From: Cytobacillus oceanisediminis 2691
GTDB lineage: Bacteria > Bacillota > Bacilli > Bacillales > Cytobacillaceae
Direction of reading: 5' to 3'
Length of the DNA stretch: 64,000 bases
Assembly: GCF_000294775.2 (NCBI RefSeq)
Contig: NZ_CP015506.1
Location: 4,315,501-4,379,500, forward strand
Part shown: in pieces, positions 10,209 to 19,917 of the stretch
Layout of the letters: every line of letters begins with the position of its first letter
Numbering within the stretch: position 1 is the first letter of the stretch
The notes under the pieces: model-generated
The model's database searches: none
What the model was told of the DNA's origin: nothing
Seen by the model: the letters and a program-made list of their open reading frames with translations, nothing else
Position numbers and translations under genes: made by a program

Positions 10209-10748
10209 ATGTCTAGCTATGGCTCCTGCTGAACAGTCGCCTCCGCTTTTCTTTACTATGTCCAGCTGCGGCTCCTAGCCCCTCGAGGTCATAAGCTGGT
10301 CTGCTCTGCGGCAAACTGCGCCGCGCCACAGCCCATCTTATGCTTGTCGGGGCTGAACAGTCGCCTCCGCTTTTCTTTGCTATGTCCAGCTGCGGCTCCT
10401 AGCCCCTCGAGGTCATAAGCTGGTCTGCTCTGCGGCAAACTGCGCCGCGCCACAGCCCATCTTATGCTTGTCGGGGCTGAACAGTCGCCTCCGCTTTTCT
10501 TTGCTATGTCCAGCTGCGGCTCCTAGCCCCTCGAGGTCATAAGCTGGTCTGCTCTGCGGCAAACTGCGCCGCGCCACAGCCCATCTTATGCTTGTCGGGG
10601 CTGAACAGTCGCCTCCGCTTTTCTTTGCTATGTCCAGCTGCGGCTCCTAGCCCCTCGAGGTCATAAGCTGGTCTGCTCTGCGGCAAACTGCGCCGCGCCA
10701 CAGCCCATCTTATGCTTGTCGGGGCTGAACAGTCGCCTCCGCTTTTCT
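10209..10748 (-). repeat. 124-bp tandem repeat array (family B), four full copies
   Basis: Copies begin at 10231, 10355, 10479 and 10603, exactly 124 bp apart, with a fifth partial copy at 10727-10748 and a degenerate fragment at 10209-10230. Copies 2-4 are identical; copy 1 differs by one base (CTTTACT for CTTTGCT). On the minus strand, which is the hem mRNA sense, each unit has AGCCCC/GGGGCT, CATAAG/CTTATG and GCGGC/GCCGC arms nested in that order, so each can fold as a long hairpin. The array lies inside the hem operon between hemX and hemC. No unit encodes a credible protein. Confidence 0.95.
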
Positions 10749-11580
10749 ATGAATACCAAAAATGGAAAGATGAAAGTTTACCAAATAAAAAGAAGTTGAT
10801 TAATACAATTAAAAATGATGCCAAATTCCAGAGGGCTAAAGATTTTCCATATAGGCCCTTTCCAACTTTCATATAGAGATAAATACTATATAAAGCAAGG
10901 ACAATGAAAGAACCGATCACCTTTGAGTCATACCAGACCATATGGGGCAATTTAATGTAGGCCCACTGAATACCTAAAATTAAACTTATCATCAGCATAG
11001 GTACACCGATTACATTTAATACATACGACATATGTTCAAGCTTTGACAAATCTGTTATCCGGAGCAGCCTCGTTCCCCATTTTTTCCTTTTCAGCAAATC
11101 GTATTGAATCAGATAAAGCAATGAAAAAACGAAGGATAGCGAGAACGCTCCATATGAAAGGATTGCAACCGTTATATGAATCAGCAGAAGTTCTGATATG
11201 AGCTGCTGTGCTTTGACAGCCGAATCAATCTGCACAGGTGCGAATGTATGGATCGCCATTATGATAAAGCCGAGAACATTTGTAAAAAAGACGATAAAAT
11301 CGACTCTGAGCAGCCTGTTAATTCCCAAAGAAAGAGTGATAAGCACCCAGGCATAAAAGTATAGGCCCTCAAAAATGGTCAATACAGGAAACCTTCCTGT
11401 ATTAATCATATAAAGTATCAGGAACACCGTTTGAAGCACCCATACAAATGCAAGTAACCAGAAGGCAATCCTATTCGCCTTCCGGTTATGATGAAGAAAA
11501 TCAATAAAATATAATAAGACACATAGGGCATACAGAACCACCGTTAATTCGTGCAGCCGTGTCATATAGATGTCAGACAT
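10747..11580 (-). CDS. hemX: HemX, membrane protein of the haem operon
   Basis: An integral membrane protein of 277 residues (B. subtilis 276), related to the CcsA/ResC cytochrome c assembly family. In B. subtilis, HemX affects the amount of glutamyl-tRNA reductase. About eight hydrophobic segments can be counted, starting at residues 8-27 (LTVVLYALCVLLYFIDFL). It lies 14 bases after hemA in the operon. Its stop codon falls at the edge of the tandem repeat array, so the repeat begins immediately after the gene. Confidence 0.93.
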   Translation of the reverse strand: MSDIYMTRLHELTVVLYALCVLLYFIDFLHHNRKANRIAFWLLAFVWVLQTVFLILYMINTGRFPVLTIFEGLYFYAWVLITLSLGINRLLRVDFIVFFTNVLGFIIMAIHTFAPVQIDSAVKAQQLISELLLIHITVAILSYGAFSLSFVFSLLYLIQYDLLKRKKWGTRLLRITDLSKLEHMSYVLNVIGVPMLMISLILGIQWAYIKLPHMVWYDSKVIGSFIVLALYSIYLYMKVGKGLYGKSLALWNLASFLIVLINFFLFGKLSSFHFWYS

Positions 11581-11594
11581 GGACAGGACCCCTT

Positions 11595-12944
11595 TTATGA
11601 TTGAAAGGAAGTCTGCGGTGATTGAGCGAATGCGTGCTTTGGTTTGGCTGCTGCGGGCACGTTCTGCTGATCTGAAACAAGTTCTTCTATATTAAAGATT
11701 TTTACAAATAAGTCTAATGCCTGTTCCGAATCTTTCTGTCCAGCCATTTCTTTAGCTTGTAAAATAGGATCTTTTAATAGCTGATTGATGATGCTCTTTG
11801 TATGCTTGTTCAGCACTTTTTTATCACGATCACTCAAATGCGGCAGCTTTCTTTCAATGCTTGTCATGGTTTCACTCTGTATAGCCAGTGCTTTCTCACG
11901 CAAAGCGGAAATTACCGGAACAACACCAAGCAAGTTCAGCCATTGCTTGAATTCAACAATATCCCCTTCAATCATAAGCTGAATCTTCTCGGCTGCCTTT
12001 TTACGCTCCTGAAGGTTTGCTTCAACAATGCCTTCAAGATCATCAATATCATATAGGAAAACGCTGTCCAGATCAGCCAGTTTCGGATCCAGATCTCTTG
12101 GGACAGCAATATCCACCATAAATAGAGGCTTGCCTTTGCGCATTTTTTCTGCGTAAGCCATCATTTCCTTCGTGACAACAAACTCTTTTGCCCCAGTAGA
12201 ACTAATTAAAATATCTGCTTCAACAAGGGCACATTGAAGCTCATGCAATGTTTTTGCCTGGCCCGCATAGCGGCTTGCGAGATCCTGCGCTTTTTCGAAT
12301 GTACGGTTAATAACTGTTACTTTACTGGCTCCGTTGGCATGAAGGTTTTGGATTGCCAGCTCCCCCATTTTACCGGCTCCTAAAATAAGAACATGTTTAT
12401 TTTGGAGGGATCCGAAAATCTTCTTAGCCAGTTCCACTGCTGCATAACTGACAGAAACTGCATTTGCCCCTATCTCCGTTTCAGAGTGTGCCCGCTTAGC
12501 GAGCGTTACTGCCTGCTTAAACAAGTGGTTAAAAACTGTTCCGGTTGTATTTTCTGATTGAGCCTCCAGAAAACTTGTCCTTACCTGTCCTAAAATCTGT
12601 GTTTCGCCAAGGATCATGGAGTTAAGGCCGCATGCTACCTTGAATAGATGCTCAATGGCCCCATCCTCTTCATAAATAAATAGGAATGGAGAAAATTCAC
12701 TCTGATCCATTTTGAAATGTTCTGCCAAAAATTCCTTTATATAATAGCGGCCAGTATGAAGCTGGTCCACAACTGCATAAATTTCGGTCCGATTGCATGT
12801 AGACAGAATGACATTCTCTAAAATGCTTTTTTTGTCATTTAATGTCTTCATTGCCTCGCCCAATTGTGAAGGATTAAAGGTTAGACGTTCACGGATTTCA
12901 ACAGGGGCAGTTTTATAGTTTAGACCGACGACCAAGATATGCAT
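11595..12944 (-). CDS. hemA: glutamyl-tRNA reductase
   Basis: Reduces glutamyl-tRNA to glutamate-1-semialdehyde, the first and regulated step of haem synthesis. It encodes 449 residues from the ATG at 12944, where [19 protein letters not shown] begins as in relatives and GGGGGTG lies upstream; an in-frame ATG at 12980 has no ribosome binding site. C50 in [12 protein letters not shown] is the catalytic cysteine. The NADPH domain is marked by [13 protein letters not shown] (about 183-195), with a C-terminal dimerisation helix after about 310. First gene of hemAXCDBL. Confidence 0.98.
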   Translation of the reverse strand: MHILVVGLNYKTAPVEIRERLTFNPSQLGEAMKTLNDKKSILENVILSTCNRTEIYAVVDQLHTGRYYIKEFLAEHFKMDQSEFSPFLFIYEEDGAIEHLFKVACGLNSMILGETQILGQVRTSFLEAQSENTTGTVFNHLFKQAVTLAKRAHSETEIGANAVSVSYAAVELAKKIFGSLQNKHVLILGAGKMGELAIQNLHANGASKVTVINRTFEKAQDLASRYAGQAKTLHELQCALVEADILISSTGAKEFVVTKEMMAYAEKMRKGKPLFMVDIAVPRDLDPKLADLDSVFLYDIDDLEGIVEANLQERKKAAEKIQLMIEGDIVEFKQWLNLLGVVPVISALREKALAIQSETMTSIERKLPHLSDRDKKVLNKHTKSIINQLLKDPILQAKEMAGQKDSEQALDLFVKIFNIEELVSDQQNVPAAAKPKHAFAQSPQTSFQS

Positions 12945-13024
12945 TGAAATTGACACCCCCAGAATTATTGCCTTGTTCATTAATATTAATTATATCATTT
13001 CTATTTTTTCAATTAATGCTTAAA

Positions 13025-13045
13025 TGTGAACAGATATTGAACACA
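13025..13045. promoter_or_regulatory. repeated TGAACA motif in the hemA-ysxD gap
   Basis: Two TGAACA direct repeats 11 bp apart, framed by TGTG and CACA, lie between the divergent hemA and ysxD genes. An extended -10 (TGATATAAT on the minus strand) lies between this site and hemA. It may be a regulator site; I cannot assign one. Confidence 0.25.
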
Positions 13046-13172
13046 TATGGTACTATATTTTTTAAACAGGAGCCTGGTCATAGGTATCCTTAAATAGACA
13101 AATACTCCCTTATGTACAGTAACAAAAAAACTTGCCGGATTCAAGTATACCTTATTGGAAGTGGTGTTTTTT

Positions 13173-13658
13173 ATGAAAAATCAGCGTGTTTTTCCAGGAA
13201 TTATTTTACTCGGATTTGGAGCCTACTTTTTCCTTCAGCAGAGCGGATTTACTGCCTTACAGCCGTTCTATTCCTGGCCGACCCTTCTCATTATCGTCGG
13301 AGCAGCCTTTTTAATTCAGGGATATGGAGCAAGGGATTATGATTCCATATTGCCAGGTGTCATTTTAACAGGATTTGGCCTTCACTTTCATGTGGTGAAC
13401 CGCCTGGAAATTTGGCCGGATCATATCGGAACATTTATTCTGATAATTGCTCTCGGCTTCCTCCTTCGTCATCAGAAAACAGGGGCAGGATTGTTCCAGG
13501 GCATCTTATTTTTAATTCTTGCCGCATTGCTTCTTTTTTATGACAGGGTTGCAGAGTGGATGGGGCTCCTGGAAAATGGTGTTTCTGATGTTTGGCAGCT
13601 ATGGCCAATTCTTTTAATGCTAATTGGATTATATTTTTTATTAGTGAAGAAAAAGTAA
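13173..13658 (+). CDS. ysxD: membrane protein, LiaI/LiaF-like (ysxD position)
   Basis: Encodes 161 residues with about six hydrophobic segments, resembling the DUF5668/LiaI-LiaF-type membrane domain; NQRVFPGIILLGFGAYFFLQ and QLWPILLMLIGLYFLLVKKK show the repeated pattern in which a W-P pair precedes a membrane helix. The ATG at 13173 is preceded by GGAAGTGG; a TTG at 13155 also opens the frame. It is divergent from hemA. I recall ysxD at this place in B. subtilis, so the symbol rests on position, length and membrane nature. Function is unknown. Confidence 0.75.
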   Translation: MKNQRVFPGIILLGFGAYFFLQQSGFTALQPFYSWPTLLIIVGAAFLIQGYGARDYDSILPGVILTGFGLHFHVVNRLEIWPDHIGTFILIIALGFLLRHQKTGAGLFQGILFLILAALLLFYDRVAEWMGLLENGVSDVWQLWPILLMLIGLYFLLVKKK

Positions 13659-14075
13659 AAGCGTAAGCATCTTCGGAGCAAGCCAAAAGCGCCTGTTCCT
13701 GCGAAGAACATCCAAGGAAGCTTTCCCTTACTGCTCACCCCCTGCAAGCACAAGACGAGACTCACGGAAAGGCATTCTTTGCCTTTTGGGGAGGATTGCT
13801 TGAAATGTGGAGGCGACTGCCCAGGGACGACAGGCATAAGACGGTTCCTGTAAGAAGGCGTTTTTCCTGCCGGAAGGAAACGGCTTATGACCCCGAGTTC
13901 CTAGGAGCCGCAACTAGACAAACCGAAAATGTGAAGGCAACTGCACAGGGATGACAAGCATAAGACGAGCCCTGCCGGAAGTGTTCTTTCCGTCTGGAAA
14001 GGTTTGGCTAGTCTTTCGTCCCTGGGAGCCGCAACTAGACAGGCTTGTGACCTCGAGGGGGCAGGCGCTGGGGCA
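13657..14075 (+). repeat. family B composite repeat, copy B2
   Basis: About 420 bp made of three related modules carrying AGCACAAGACGAG, GGCATAAGACGG...GGCTTATGACCCCGAG and AAGCATAAGACGAG, each followed by GGAGCCGCAACTAGACA-type or similar ends. It ends in GTGACCTCGAGGGGGCAGGCGCTGG. It is closely similar, module by module, to the copy at 57989-58360. No protein reading frame is credible, and this accounts for most of the ysxD-to-transporter gap. Confidence 0.8.
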
Positions 14076-14090
14076 AAAAAATAAAGACAG

Positions 14091-14119
14091 GGATAGTAAA
14101 CTTTTCCCTGTCTTTTTAT
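14091..14119 (-). terminator. terminator of the amino acid transporter operon
   Basis: AAAGACAGGGA and TCCCTGTCTTT form a strong stem with T-runs, just beyond the stop of the ATPase gene. It could also stop plus-strand transcription from ysxD. Confidence 0.85.
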
Positions 14120-14130
14120 ATTCAAACTGG

Positions 14131-14868
14131 TTAGAGTACTGAATCGAGAAAATTTTTGGTTCTTTGTTCTTTTGGATTGTTAAACAAATCCTCCGGATGC
14201 CCCACTTCTACAATTCTACCGTCATGCATATAGACAGCCCAGTCTGCTACTTCTCTTGCAAAGCCCATTTCATGGGTGACAACGACCATTGTCATCCCTT
14301 CAAGGGCGAGCTCTTTCATTGTGGAAAGCACTTCCCCTACAAGCTCCGGATCAAGTGCCGATGTCGGCTCATCAAAAAGCATGATATCGGGTTTCATTGC
14401 CAGCGCTCTTGCAATGGCTACACGCTGTTTTTGTCCGCCCGAAAGTTTTGATGGATATACATTCTCCTTGTCAGAAAGCCCTACTTTTTTTAATAGGTCC
14501 TGGGCATCTTTTTTTACTTGATCCTTTGGAAGCTTTTTCACATGTAATGGTGCTTCCATCACATTTTCGAGAACAGTCATATGAGGAAATAAATGGAAAT
14601 GCTGAAAAACCATTCCTACTTTTTCTCTTACTTTATTTAAATCATGTGTTTCTTTTTCAACCTTTTCGCCCTCAAAAATGATATTGCCGCTGTCCTTTAA
14701 TTCTAGAAAGTTCAAGCAGCGGAGAAGTGTGCTTTTACCGGACCCGCTTGCACCGATCAGGCAAACAACATCACTTTCTTTTACTGTTATGTCAATGTCC
14801 TTTAGTACGTGCAGATCCCCGAATGATTTGTTCAATTTTTCCACCTTAATCATATACGATTCACTCAT
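14131..14868 (-). CDS. polar amino acid ABC transporter, ATP-binding protein
   Basis: ATPase of 245 residues in the GlnQ/ArtM/HisP family, powering amino acid uptake at the inner face of the membrane. Walker A is [16 protein letters not shown] (about 38-53), the Q-loop is [11 protein letters not shown] (about 87-97), the signature [15 protein letters not shown] (about 142-156), Walker [16 protein letters not shown] (about 162-176), and the switch histidine is in [10 protein letters not shown]. It is the last gene of a binding protein-permease-ATPase operon. The substrate cannot be read from this subunit. Confidence 0.95.
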   Translation of the reverse strand: MSESYMIKVEKLNKSFGDLHVLKDIDITVKESDVVCLIGASGSGKSTLLRCLNFLELKDSGNIIFEGEKVEKETHDLNKVREKVGMVFQHFHLFPHMTVLENVMEAPLHVKKLPKDQVKKDAQDLLKKVGLSDKENVYPSKLSGGQKQRVAIARALAMKPDIMLFDEPTSALDPELVGEVLSTMKELALEGMTMVVVTHEMGFAREVADWAVYMHDGRIVEVGHPEDLFNNPKEQRTKNFLDSVL

Positions 14869-14882
14869 GCCTTCATTCCCCC

Positions 14883-15530
14883 TTAATCACTGCTTGCCAT
14901 TCTTTTCTCAATCATATTTACAAGGATAGAGAAAATAAGTACAAGTACTAAATAGTAAACAGCTACGATCAGCAGATAACTCATGTAGTCATATTCATTG
15001 GAACCGTAAGTCGTGGCCACATTAAAGAGCTCGTACATGCCGATAAAGGAAGCAAGTGATGAATCCTTCAAAGCAATGATAAATTGATTGCCAAGAGGCG
15101 GCATAGCCCGGCGGAAAGCCTGAGGCAGAATGATCCTTCTCATTGCAAGGCCAGCAGTCATACCCAGCGAACGCCCTGCTTCCATTTGTCCTTTGTCGAT
15201 GGATTGAATGGAGCCCCTGAAAATTTCGGCTATATAGGCACCATTGTGAAAAGCAAGTCCAAGGACAACTGACCAAAACTGTGAAATATCCAATGCTGTC
15301 AAACCGAAATAGAAGATGAAAATCTGAACAACAAGCGGCGTTCCCCTTACAAGGAAAATATAGATGTCCGCAATCCATTCCAGAACTTTAATTCTCGAAA
15401 TCTTTAAAAAGGCAAAAAACAATCCTATAAAAATAGCAATAAACACCGCTACAATGGTTAATTGAAAGGTTAAGAGCATTCCCTTTAAAAATACGGGATA
15501 TGTATCCATAAACTTTGTAAGCAAATCCAC
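14883..15530 (-). CDS. polar amino acid ABC transporter, permease
   Basis: Membrane permease of 215 residues of the HisMQ type, with about five membrane helices. The EAA coupling motif is recognisable at about residues 134-154 ([20 protein letters not shown]). It starts at a GTG at 15530, preceded by GGGGGA. The gene lies 14 bases upstream of the ATPase and about 80 bases after the binding protein, with a terminator-like hairpin in that gap. A single permease gene implies a homodimeric membrane domain. Confidence 0.93.
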   Translation of the reverse strand: MDLLTKFMDTYPVFLKGMLLTFQLTIVAVFIAIFIGLFFAFLKISRIKVLEWIADIYIFLVRGTPLVVQIFIFYFGLTALDISQFWSVVLGLAFHNGAYIAEIFRGSIQSIDKGQMEAGRSLGMTAGLAMRRIILPQAFRRAMPPLGNQFIIALKDSSLASFIGMYELFNVATTYGSNEYDYMSYLLIVAVYYLVLVLIFSILVNMIEKRMASSD

Positions 15531-15565
15531 AAAAATCCCCCTTCAGTTGGCTATTTTAGTTTGTG

Positions 15566-15606
15566 TAAAAAACAAAACAGGCGAATGTTTGACACACATC
15601 CGCCCG
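15566..15606 (-). terminator. intercistronic terminator-like hairpin
   Basis: GGCGGATGT pairs with ACATTCGCC (one mismatch) just after the binding-protein stop, followed by TGTTTTGTTTTTT. It probably causes partial termination, so that more binding protein than permease is made. Confidence 0.6.
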
Positions 15607-15611
15607 CAATG

Positions 15612-16397
15612 TTATTCCTTCTCAGGATCAACTGTTATATCTTCACCGATATATTTTTTGCTGATTTCTGTGAGTGTTCCATTCTCTCGAAGTGTTTCAA
15701 GAGCTTCATTCACTTTTTCGAGCAGCTCTTTATTATCCTTTGCAACAGCAATTGCCTGCTCACTGCGGCCCAGCAGCTCTTTGCCTTCGATTTTCATTCC
15801 GGCGCCAATCGCTTCTTTACCTGTTACAAAGTCTGTGATGACCGCATCATGTTTTCCCTTGCTCAAGGCCTCCAGGGCCACAACATCACTATCATAGAAC
15901 TGGATATTATCTGTAGCCTCCTCTGCATTTGAAGTATATGTAGAACCCTTCGATACTGCTATTTCCATGCCTTTGAGGTCAGCAAGCGTTTCAACGCTGC
16001 TGTCTGGACGCACATAAATTTGCGGGCCAGAATAGTAATATGGCGTCGAAAAATTGACTGCCTTCAAACGTTCTTCCGTAATGGTATGGCTGGCTACCGC
16101 TGCATCAAAACGGCCGGATTTCACACCTTCGACAATACCGCCAAACTTAAATTTATTCTGAACCGGCTCAAGCCCGAGTTCTTTTGATACAGCTTCGGCC
16201 ACATCAATATCAAATCCGCTCATGCTTCCATCATCATTTGTATAACTAAAAGGTTTGAACTCTCCTGAAGCTGCATACGTAAATTTGTCATCGTTCACTA
16301 GATCCATTCCGCTTTTAGACGCTTCCTCTGATCCGCCGCATGCCGCCAGGACCAATACAAAAGCAGCTGCTATAATTCCTTTTAACCAATGTCTCAC
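15612..16397 (-). CDS. amino acid ABC transporter, substrate-binding lipoprotein
   Basis: Extracellular substrate-binding lipoprotein of the SBP_bac_3 family. From the GTG at 16397 (AAGGGGG 11 nt upstream) it has 261 residues: a basic start (VRHWLKG), a hydrophobic core and the lipobox LAAC (cysteine at about 20). YAASGEFKPFSYTNDDGSMSG and GFDIDVAEAVSKELG form the ligand-binding lobe start, and FDAAVASHTITEERLKAVNFS is the family signature. An ATG further upstream at 16454 would add 19 residues that spoil the signal peptide. Cystine, glutamine or arginine are all possible substrates. Confidence 0.92.
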   Translation of the reverse strand: MRHWLKGIIAAAFVLVLAACGGSEEASKSGMDLVNDDKFTYAASGEFKPFSYTNDDGSMSGFDIDVAEAVSKELGLEPVQNKFKFGGIVEGVKSGRFDAAVASHTITEERLKAVNFSTPYYYSGPQIYVRPDSSVETLADLKGMEIAVSKGSTYTSNAEEATDNIQFYDSDVVALEALSKGKHDAVITDFVTGKEAIGAGMKIEGKELLGRSEQAIAVAKDNKELLEKVNEALETLRENGTLTEISKKYIGEDITVDPEKE

Positions 16398-16444
16398 TAG
16401 TCTAAATTCCCCCTTCAGTATCTCTCTTTTATAAATGCCCTTTA

Positions 16445-16473
16445 ACTCTATCATGATTTTAAAATATTCTCAA
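16445..16473 (-). promoter_or_regulatory. sigma-A promoter of the transporter operon
   Basis: TTGAGA (16468-16473) and TAGAGT (16445-16450) are 17 bp apart, placing the start near 16437, about 40 bases before the GTG start. The rest of the gap up to 16688 shows nothing I can name. Confidence 0.5.
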
Positions 16474-16688
16474 AATTCATATTTTATGATAATTAATGAT
16501 ATTACAGAATTTAAGCTGTTCTCATTAACTTACCCTCTTTGAACTCCAACATGACTCCTTATCCTCCAGTATTCTGCAGATTCCTCACCCTTCGACAAAA
16601 ATATTATCCATATTATCCCATTCTTTCACCCTGCAAAATATCGCACTGAAAGCTTCTCTATGACGAAAGACCCAAATGGAGAAATCAC

Positions 16689-16723
16689 AAAAAATCCCGC
16701 TGCACAATGCAGCGGGATTTTTT
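16689..16723 (-). terminator. terminator of lonA-engB
   Basis: AAATCCCGCTGCA and TGCAGCGGGATTT form a perfect GC-rich stem with T-runs on both strands, four bases past the engB stop. Confidence 0.9.
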
Positions 16724-16726
16724 GAA

Positions 16727-17308
16727 TTACATAAAGCTTTTCAATGCAGACCAGGCCTTGTCTTTTCCATAACCCGTTTCGGAGGAAAACATAATGATCT
16801 GATCATTCGGATCGATATCCAAGGTTTCTTTCGTGATTTTCATATGTTTTTGCCACTTGGACTTAGGTATTTTATCCGCTTTTGTAGCAATCACTACACA
16901 GGGAATATCATAATGCTTTAAAAAGTCGTACATCATGACATCGTCACTTGAAGGGGGATGGCGCAAATCAACTATCAGCACAACTGCTTTTAACTGCTCT
17001 CTGCTGGTTAAGTATGTTTCTATCATCTTTCCCCAAGCTTCACGTTCCTTTTTGGATACCTTAGCATATCCATAGCCTGGAACATCAACAAAGTGAAGAA
17101 TTTCGTTAATAAGGTAAAAATTCAGGGTTTGTGTCTTCCCCGGTTTAGAGGATATTCTTGCAAGTCCCCTTCGATTAAGCATTTTATTAATGAATGAAGA
17201 TTTGCCGACGTTGGAACGGCCGGCAAGGGCGAATTCCGGCAATTCACTTTCAGGGTATTGATCAGGCTTAACAGCACTGATGACGATTTCTGAGCTGGTT
17301 ACTTTCAT
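16727..17308 (-). CDS. engB: ribosome biogenesis GTPase EngB (YsxC)
   Basis: Essential GTPase for 50S ribosomal subunit assembly; 193 residues. G1 is [15 protein letters not shown] (about 30-44), G2 lies around KPGKTQT (about 57-63), G3 is [11 protein letters not shown] (about 74-84), G4 is [11 protein letters not shown] (about 141-151), and G5 is [10 protein letters not shown] near the end. Its ATG overlaps the lonA stop as ATGA, so it is translationally coupled to lonA, the same arrangement as in B. subtilis. Confidence 0.97.
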   Translation of the reverse strand: MKVTSSEIVISAVKPDQYPESELPEFALAGRSNVGKSSFINKMLNRRGLARISSKPGKTQTLNFYLINEILHFVDVPGYGYAKVSKKEREAWGKMIETYLTSREQLKAVVLIVDLRHPPSSDDVMMYDFLKHYDIPCVVIATKADKIPKSKWQKHMKITKETLDIDPNDQIIMFSSETGYGKDKAWSALKSFM

Positions 17309-19632
17309 GCTTCGACACCGCCATTCAGGGCATGTTTTAAGACTTCGTCCACATGTGATACCAAAACAAAATCAAGCTCTTCCCTGATGCTTTCAGGGAT
17401 ATCTTCTATGTCTTTTTCATTATCTTTAGGGAGGATGATCTTAGTCAATCCTGCCCGATGGGCGCTCAAAGACTTTTCTTTCAAACCGCCAATAGGAAGC
17501 ACTCGGCCTCTTAAAGTGATTTCCCCTGTCATTCCCACTTCTTTACGGATTGGCTTTCCAGACAGCGCAGAAACCAGTGCGGTTGTAATAGTAATCCCTG
17601 CAGATGGACCATCTTTTGGGACTGCACCTTCTGGAACATGAATGTGAATGTCATGCTTTTCATGGAAATTCTCATCAATTCCCAGTTCCTTTGCTTTAGA
17701 ACGAACATAACTGAATGCCGCTTGAGCAGACTCTTTCATGACATCCCCAAGTTTACCTGTAAGAACAAGCTTCCCTTTTCCAGGAGAGAGGGATACTTCT
17801 ATCTGAAGGGTGTCGCCGCCAACTGTTGTATAGGCCAGCCCCGTAGCAACACCAACCTGGTCTTCAAGCTCAGCCTGACCGTAGCGGTATTTTGGCTTTC
17901 CAAGAAACTCCTCAGTATTTTTACCATTCACAATCACTTTCTTCTTTTCGCCGGATACGATAATTTTAGCCGTTTTCCTGCAGATAGTAGCCAGCTGACG
18001 CTCCAAGCCCCGGACTCCTGCCTCACGAGTATAATAGCGGACTACCTTCTGAAGGCCATCTTCACGAATCTGAAGCTGAGATTTGGAAAGACCATGTTCT
18101 TTAATTTGTTTAGGCAGCAGGTGGTCTTTTGCTATATGAATCTTTTCCTGCTCTGTATAGCCTGCAATCGTGATAACTTCCATTCTGTCCAGCAGCGGAC
18201 CAGGAATCGTCCCGAGATTGTTGGCTGTGGCTATAAACATGACCTTTGAAAGATCATATGTTTCTTCAATGTAATGATCACTAAAATTATGGTTCTGCTC
18301 GGGGTCTAAAACCTCCAGCATCGCAGATGAAGGATCCCCGCGGAAGTCAGAAGACATTTTGTCGATTTCATCAAGCAGGAACACAGGGTTAATCGTACCT
18401 GCCTTTTTCATGCCCTGAATGATGCGGCCAGGCATTGCACCTACATAAGTTCTTCTATGTCCGCGAATCTCAGACTCGTCCCGAACTCCGCCGAGTGATA
18501 CACGGACAAAATTGCGGTTAAGCGATGTCGCGATAGAACGGGCAAGGCTTGTTTTACCGACACCAGGAGGGCCTGCAAGACAAAGAATCGGCCCTTTAAG
18601 GGAATTCGTCAGCTTTTGCACTGCAAGGTATTCCAGAACCCGTTCCTTAACTTTTTCCAGGCCATGATGGTCTTCATTCAGAATTCTTTCCGCCTTCAGG
18701 ATATCCAGGTCATCATCTGTTGCCTTTGACCATGGCAATGTGACAAGCCATTCGATATAGTTGCGGATAACTGCACTTTCAGCTGAACTGGATGGAACTT
18801 TTTCATAGCGGTCCAGTTCTTTTAAAGCTGTCAGCTCGACATGCTCAGGCATGCCGGCATTTTCAATCTTTTCCGTCAGCTCAGCTATTTCTCCTGTCTT
18901 GCCTTCCTTATCCCCCAGCTCTTTTTGGATTGCCTTCATCTGTTCACGCAAATAATATTCCTTTTGCGTTCTCTCCATCGATTTTTTCACACGCTGGCCA
19001 ATCTTTTTTTCAAGGTTCAGAACTTCTTTTTCATTATGGATGATTTCAATAACCTGGTTCATCCGCTCTTTTACATCTATGGTTTCAAGAATTTCCTGTT
19101 TTTCTTTAAGCTTTAAAGGCAAATGGGAAGAAATGATATCTGCCATGCGCCCAGGCTCTTCTATATCTGCTACAGAGGAGTACGTTTCGGCTGAAATCTT
19201 CTTCGATACCTTTATGTATTGCTCAAAATATTCAAGCATGGTCCTCATCAATGCCTGATCTTCTACGTCCTTGGTCTCAGGATCCTCAAAAACCTTTACA
19301 CTAACAGAATAATGTTCGGCTTCATCCTGAAAATCAATAATTTCCGCTCTCTTAAGCCCTTCAACAAGAACTCGGATGGTACCGTTTGGAAGCTTGAGCA
19401 TCTGCTTTACACGTGTTAGCGTGCCCATTCTATATAGATCATCTTCTGATGGTTCATCTATAGATATATCCTTTTGTGTTGTTAAGAAAATTAAATGGTC
19501 ATCTACCATTGCTTTTTCAAGGGCCTGAACCGATTTCTCACGGCCTACATCCAAATGCAGAACCATGGTCGGATAAACAAGCAAGCCTCGAAGCGGCAGG
19601 AGGGGGACGATGATTTCTTTCTTTTTCGCCAT
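17305..19632 (-). CDS. lonA: ATP-dependent protease LonA
   Basis: Cytoplasmic ATP-dependent serine protease of 775 residues. Order: N-terminal substrate domain (about 1-200), coiled middle, AAA+ module with Walker [14 protein letters not shown] (about 355-367) and Walker [11 protein letters not shown], then the protease domain with catalytic S677 (KDGPSAGIT) and K720 ([14 protein letters not shown]). The ATG at 19632 follows GGAGG. It has its own sigma-A promoter; I saw no CtsR operator (GGTCAAA direct repeat). It is cotranscribed with engB. Confidence 0.98.
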   Translation of the reverse strand: MAKKKEIIVPLLPLRGLLVYPTMVLHLDVGREKSVQALEKAMVDDHLIFLTTQKDISIDEPSEDDLYRMGTLTRVKQMLKLPNGTIRVLVEGLKRAEIIDFQDEAEHYSVSVKVFEDPETKDVEDQALMRTMLEYFEQYIKVSKKISAETYSSVADIEEPGRMADIISSHLPLKLKEKQEILETIDVKERMNQVIEIIHNEKEVLNLEKKIGQRVKKSMERTQKEYYLREQMKAIQKELGDKEGKTGEIAELTEKIENAGMPEHVELTALKELDRYEKVPSSSAESAVIRNYIEWLVTLPWSKATDDDLDILKAERILNEDHHGLEKVKERVLEYLAVQKLTNSLKGPILCLAGPPGVGKTSLARSIATSLNRNFVRVSLGGVRDESEIRGHRRTYVGAMPGRIIQGMKKAGTINPVFLLDEIDKMSSDFRGDPSSAMLEVLDPEQNHNFSDHYIEETYDLSKVMFIATANNLGTIPGPLLDRMEVITIAGYTEQEKIHIAKDHLLPKQIKEHGLSKSQLQIREDGLQKVVRYYTREAGVRGLERQLATICRKTAKIIVSGEKKKVIVNGKNTEEFLGKPKYRYGQAELEDQVGVATGLAYTTVGGDTLQIEVSLSPGKGKLVLTGKLGDVMKESAQAAFSYVRSKAKELGIDENFHEKHDIHIHVPEGAVPKDGPSAGITITTALVSALSGKPIRKEVGMTGEITLRGRVLPIGGLKEKSLSAHRAGLTKIILPKDNEKDIEDIPESIREELDFVLVSHVDEVLKHALNGGVEA

Positions 19633-19693
19633 TCCTTTGCACCTCCAAAATGCATCTTTTTAACCCCATTATTGCTAATAATTTCTTTGTACA

Positions 19694-19722
19694 ATTCTAT
19701 CGTATTTAAATAGCAGTGTCTA
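19694..19722 (-). promoter_or_regulatory. sigma-A promoter of lonA
   Basis: TAGACA (19717-19722) and TAGAAT (19694-19699) are 17 bp apart, about 60 bases before the lonA start. Confidence 0.7.
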
Positions 19723-19800
19723 TTAAAGAGAAATTGCTGAAAGCCTGTATTAAAAAGATATTCATTTATAATTACACTTTATCCTTCTTTACGCAAATAA

Positions 19801-19838
19801 AACTTCGGTTTGTAGCCTAAACTGCAAACCGAAGTTTC
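19801..19838 (-). terminator. terminator of lonB
   Basis: A 12-bp stem (AACTTCGGTTTG with CAAACCGAAGTT) followed on the minus strand by TTTTATTTG. Confidence 0.85.
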
Positions 19839-19917
19839 TGACCGCGATTAGCGGGAGGCGTTTGTACAGCTAGTTTTCAGTAACTGACAAACCCTGAATG
19901 GGTTACTGGGCCACACA

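Noticed and set aside
10231..10748. CRISPR-like array from the regular repeats
   Set aside because: Units are contiguous 124-bp copies without unique spacers and there are no cas genes.
12945..13100. PerR box before hemA
   Set aside because: The AT-rich TTAATATTAATTATA stretch does not match TTATAATnATTATAA well enough.
17638..18249. 203-codon plus-strand open frame opposite lonA
   Set aside because: Antisense shadow of a well-supported gene with no family signature.
19633..19800. CtsR operator before lonA
   Set aside because: No GGTCAAA direct repeat was found near the lonA promoter, nor in the clpX upstream region.
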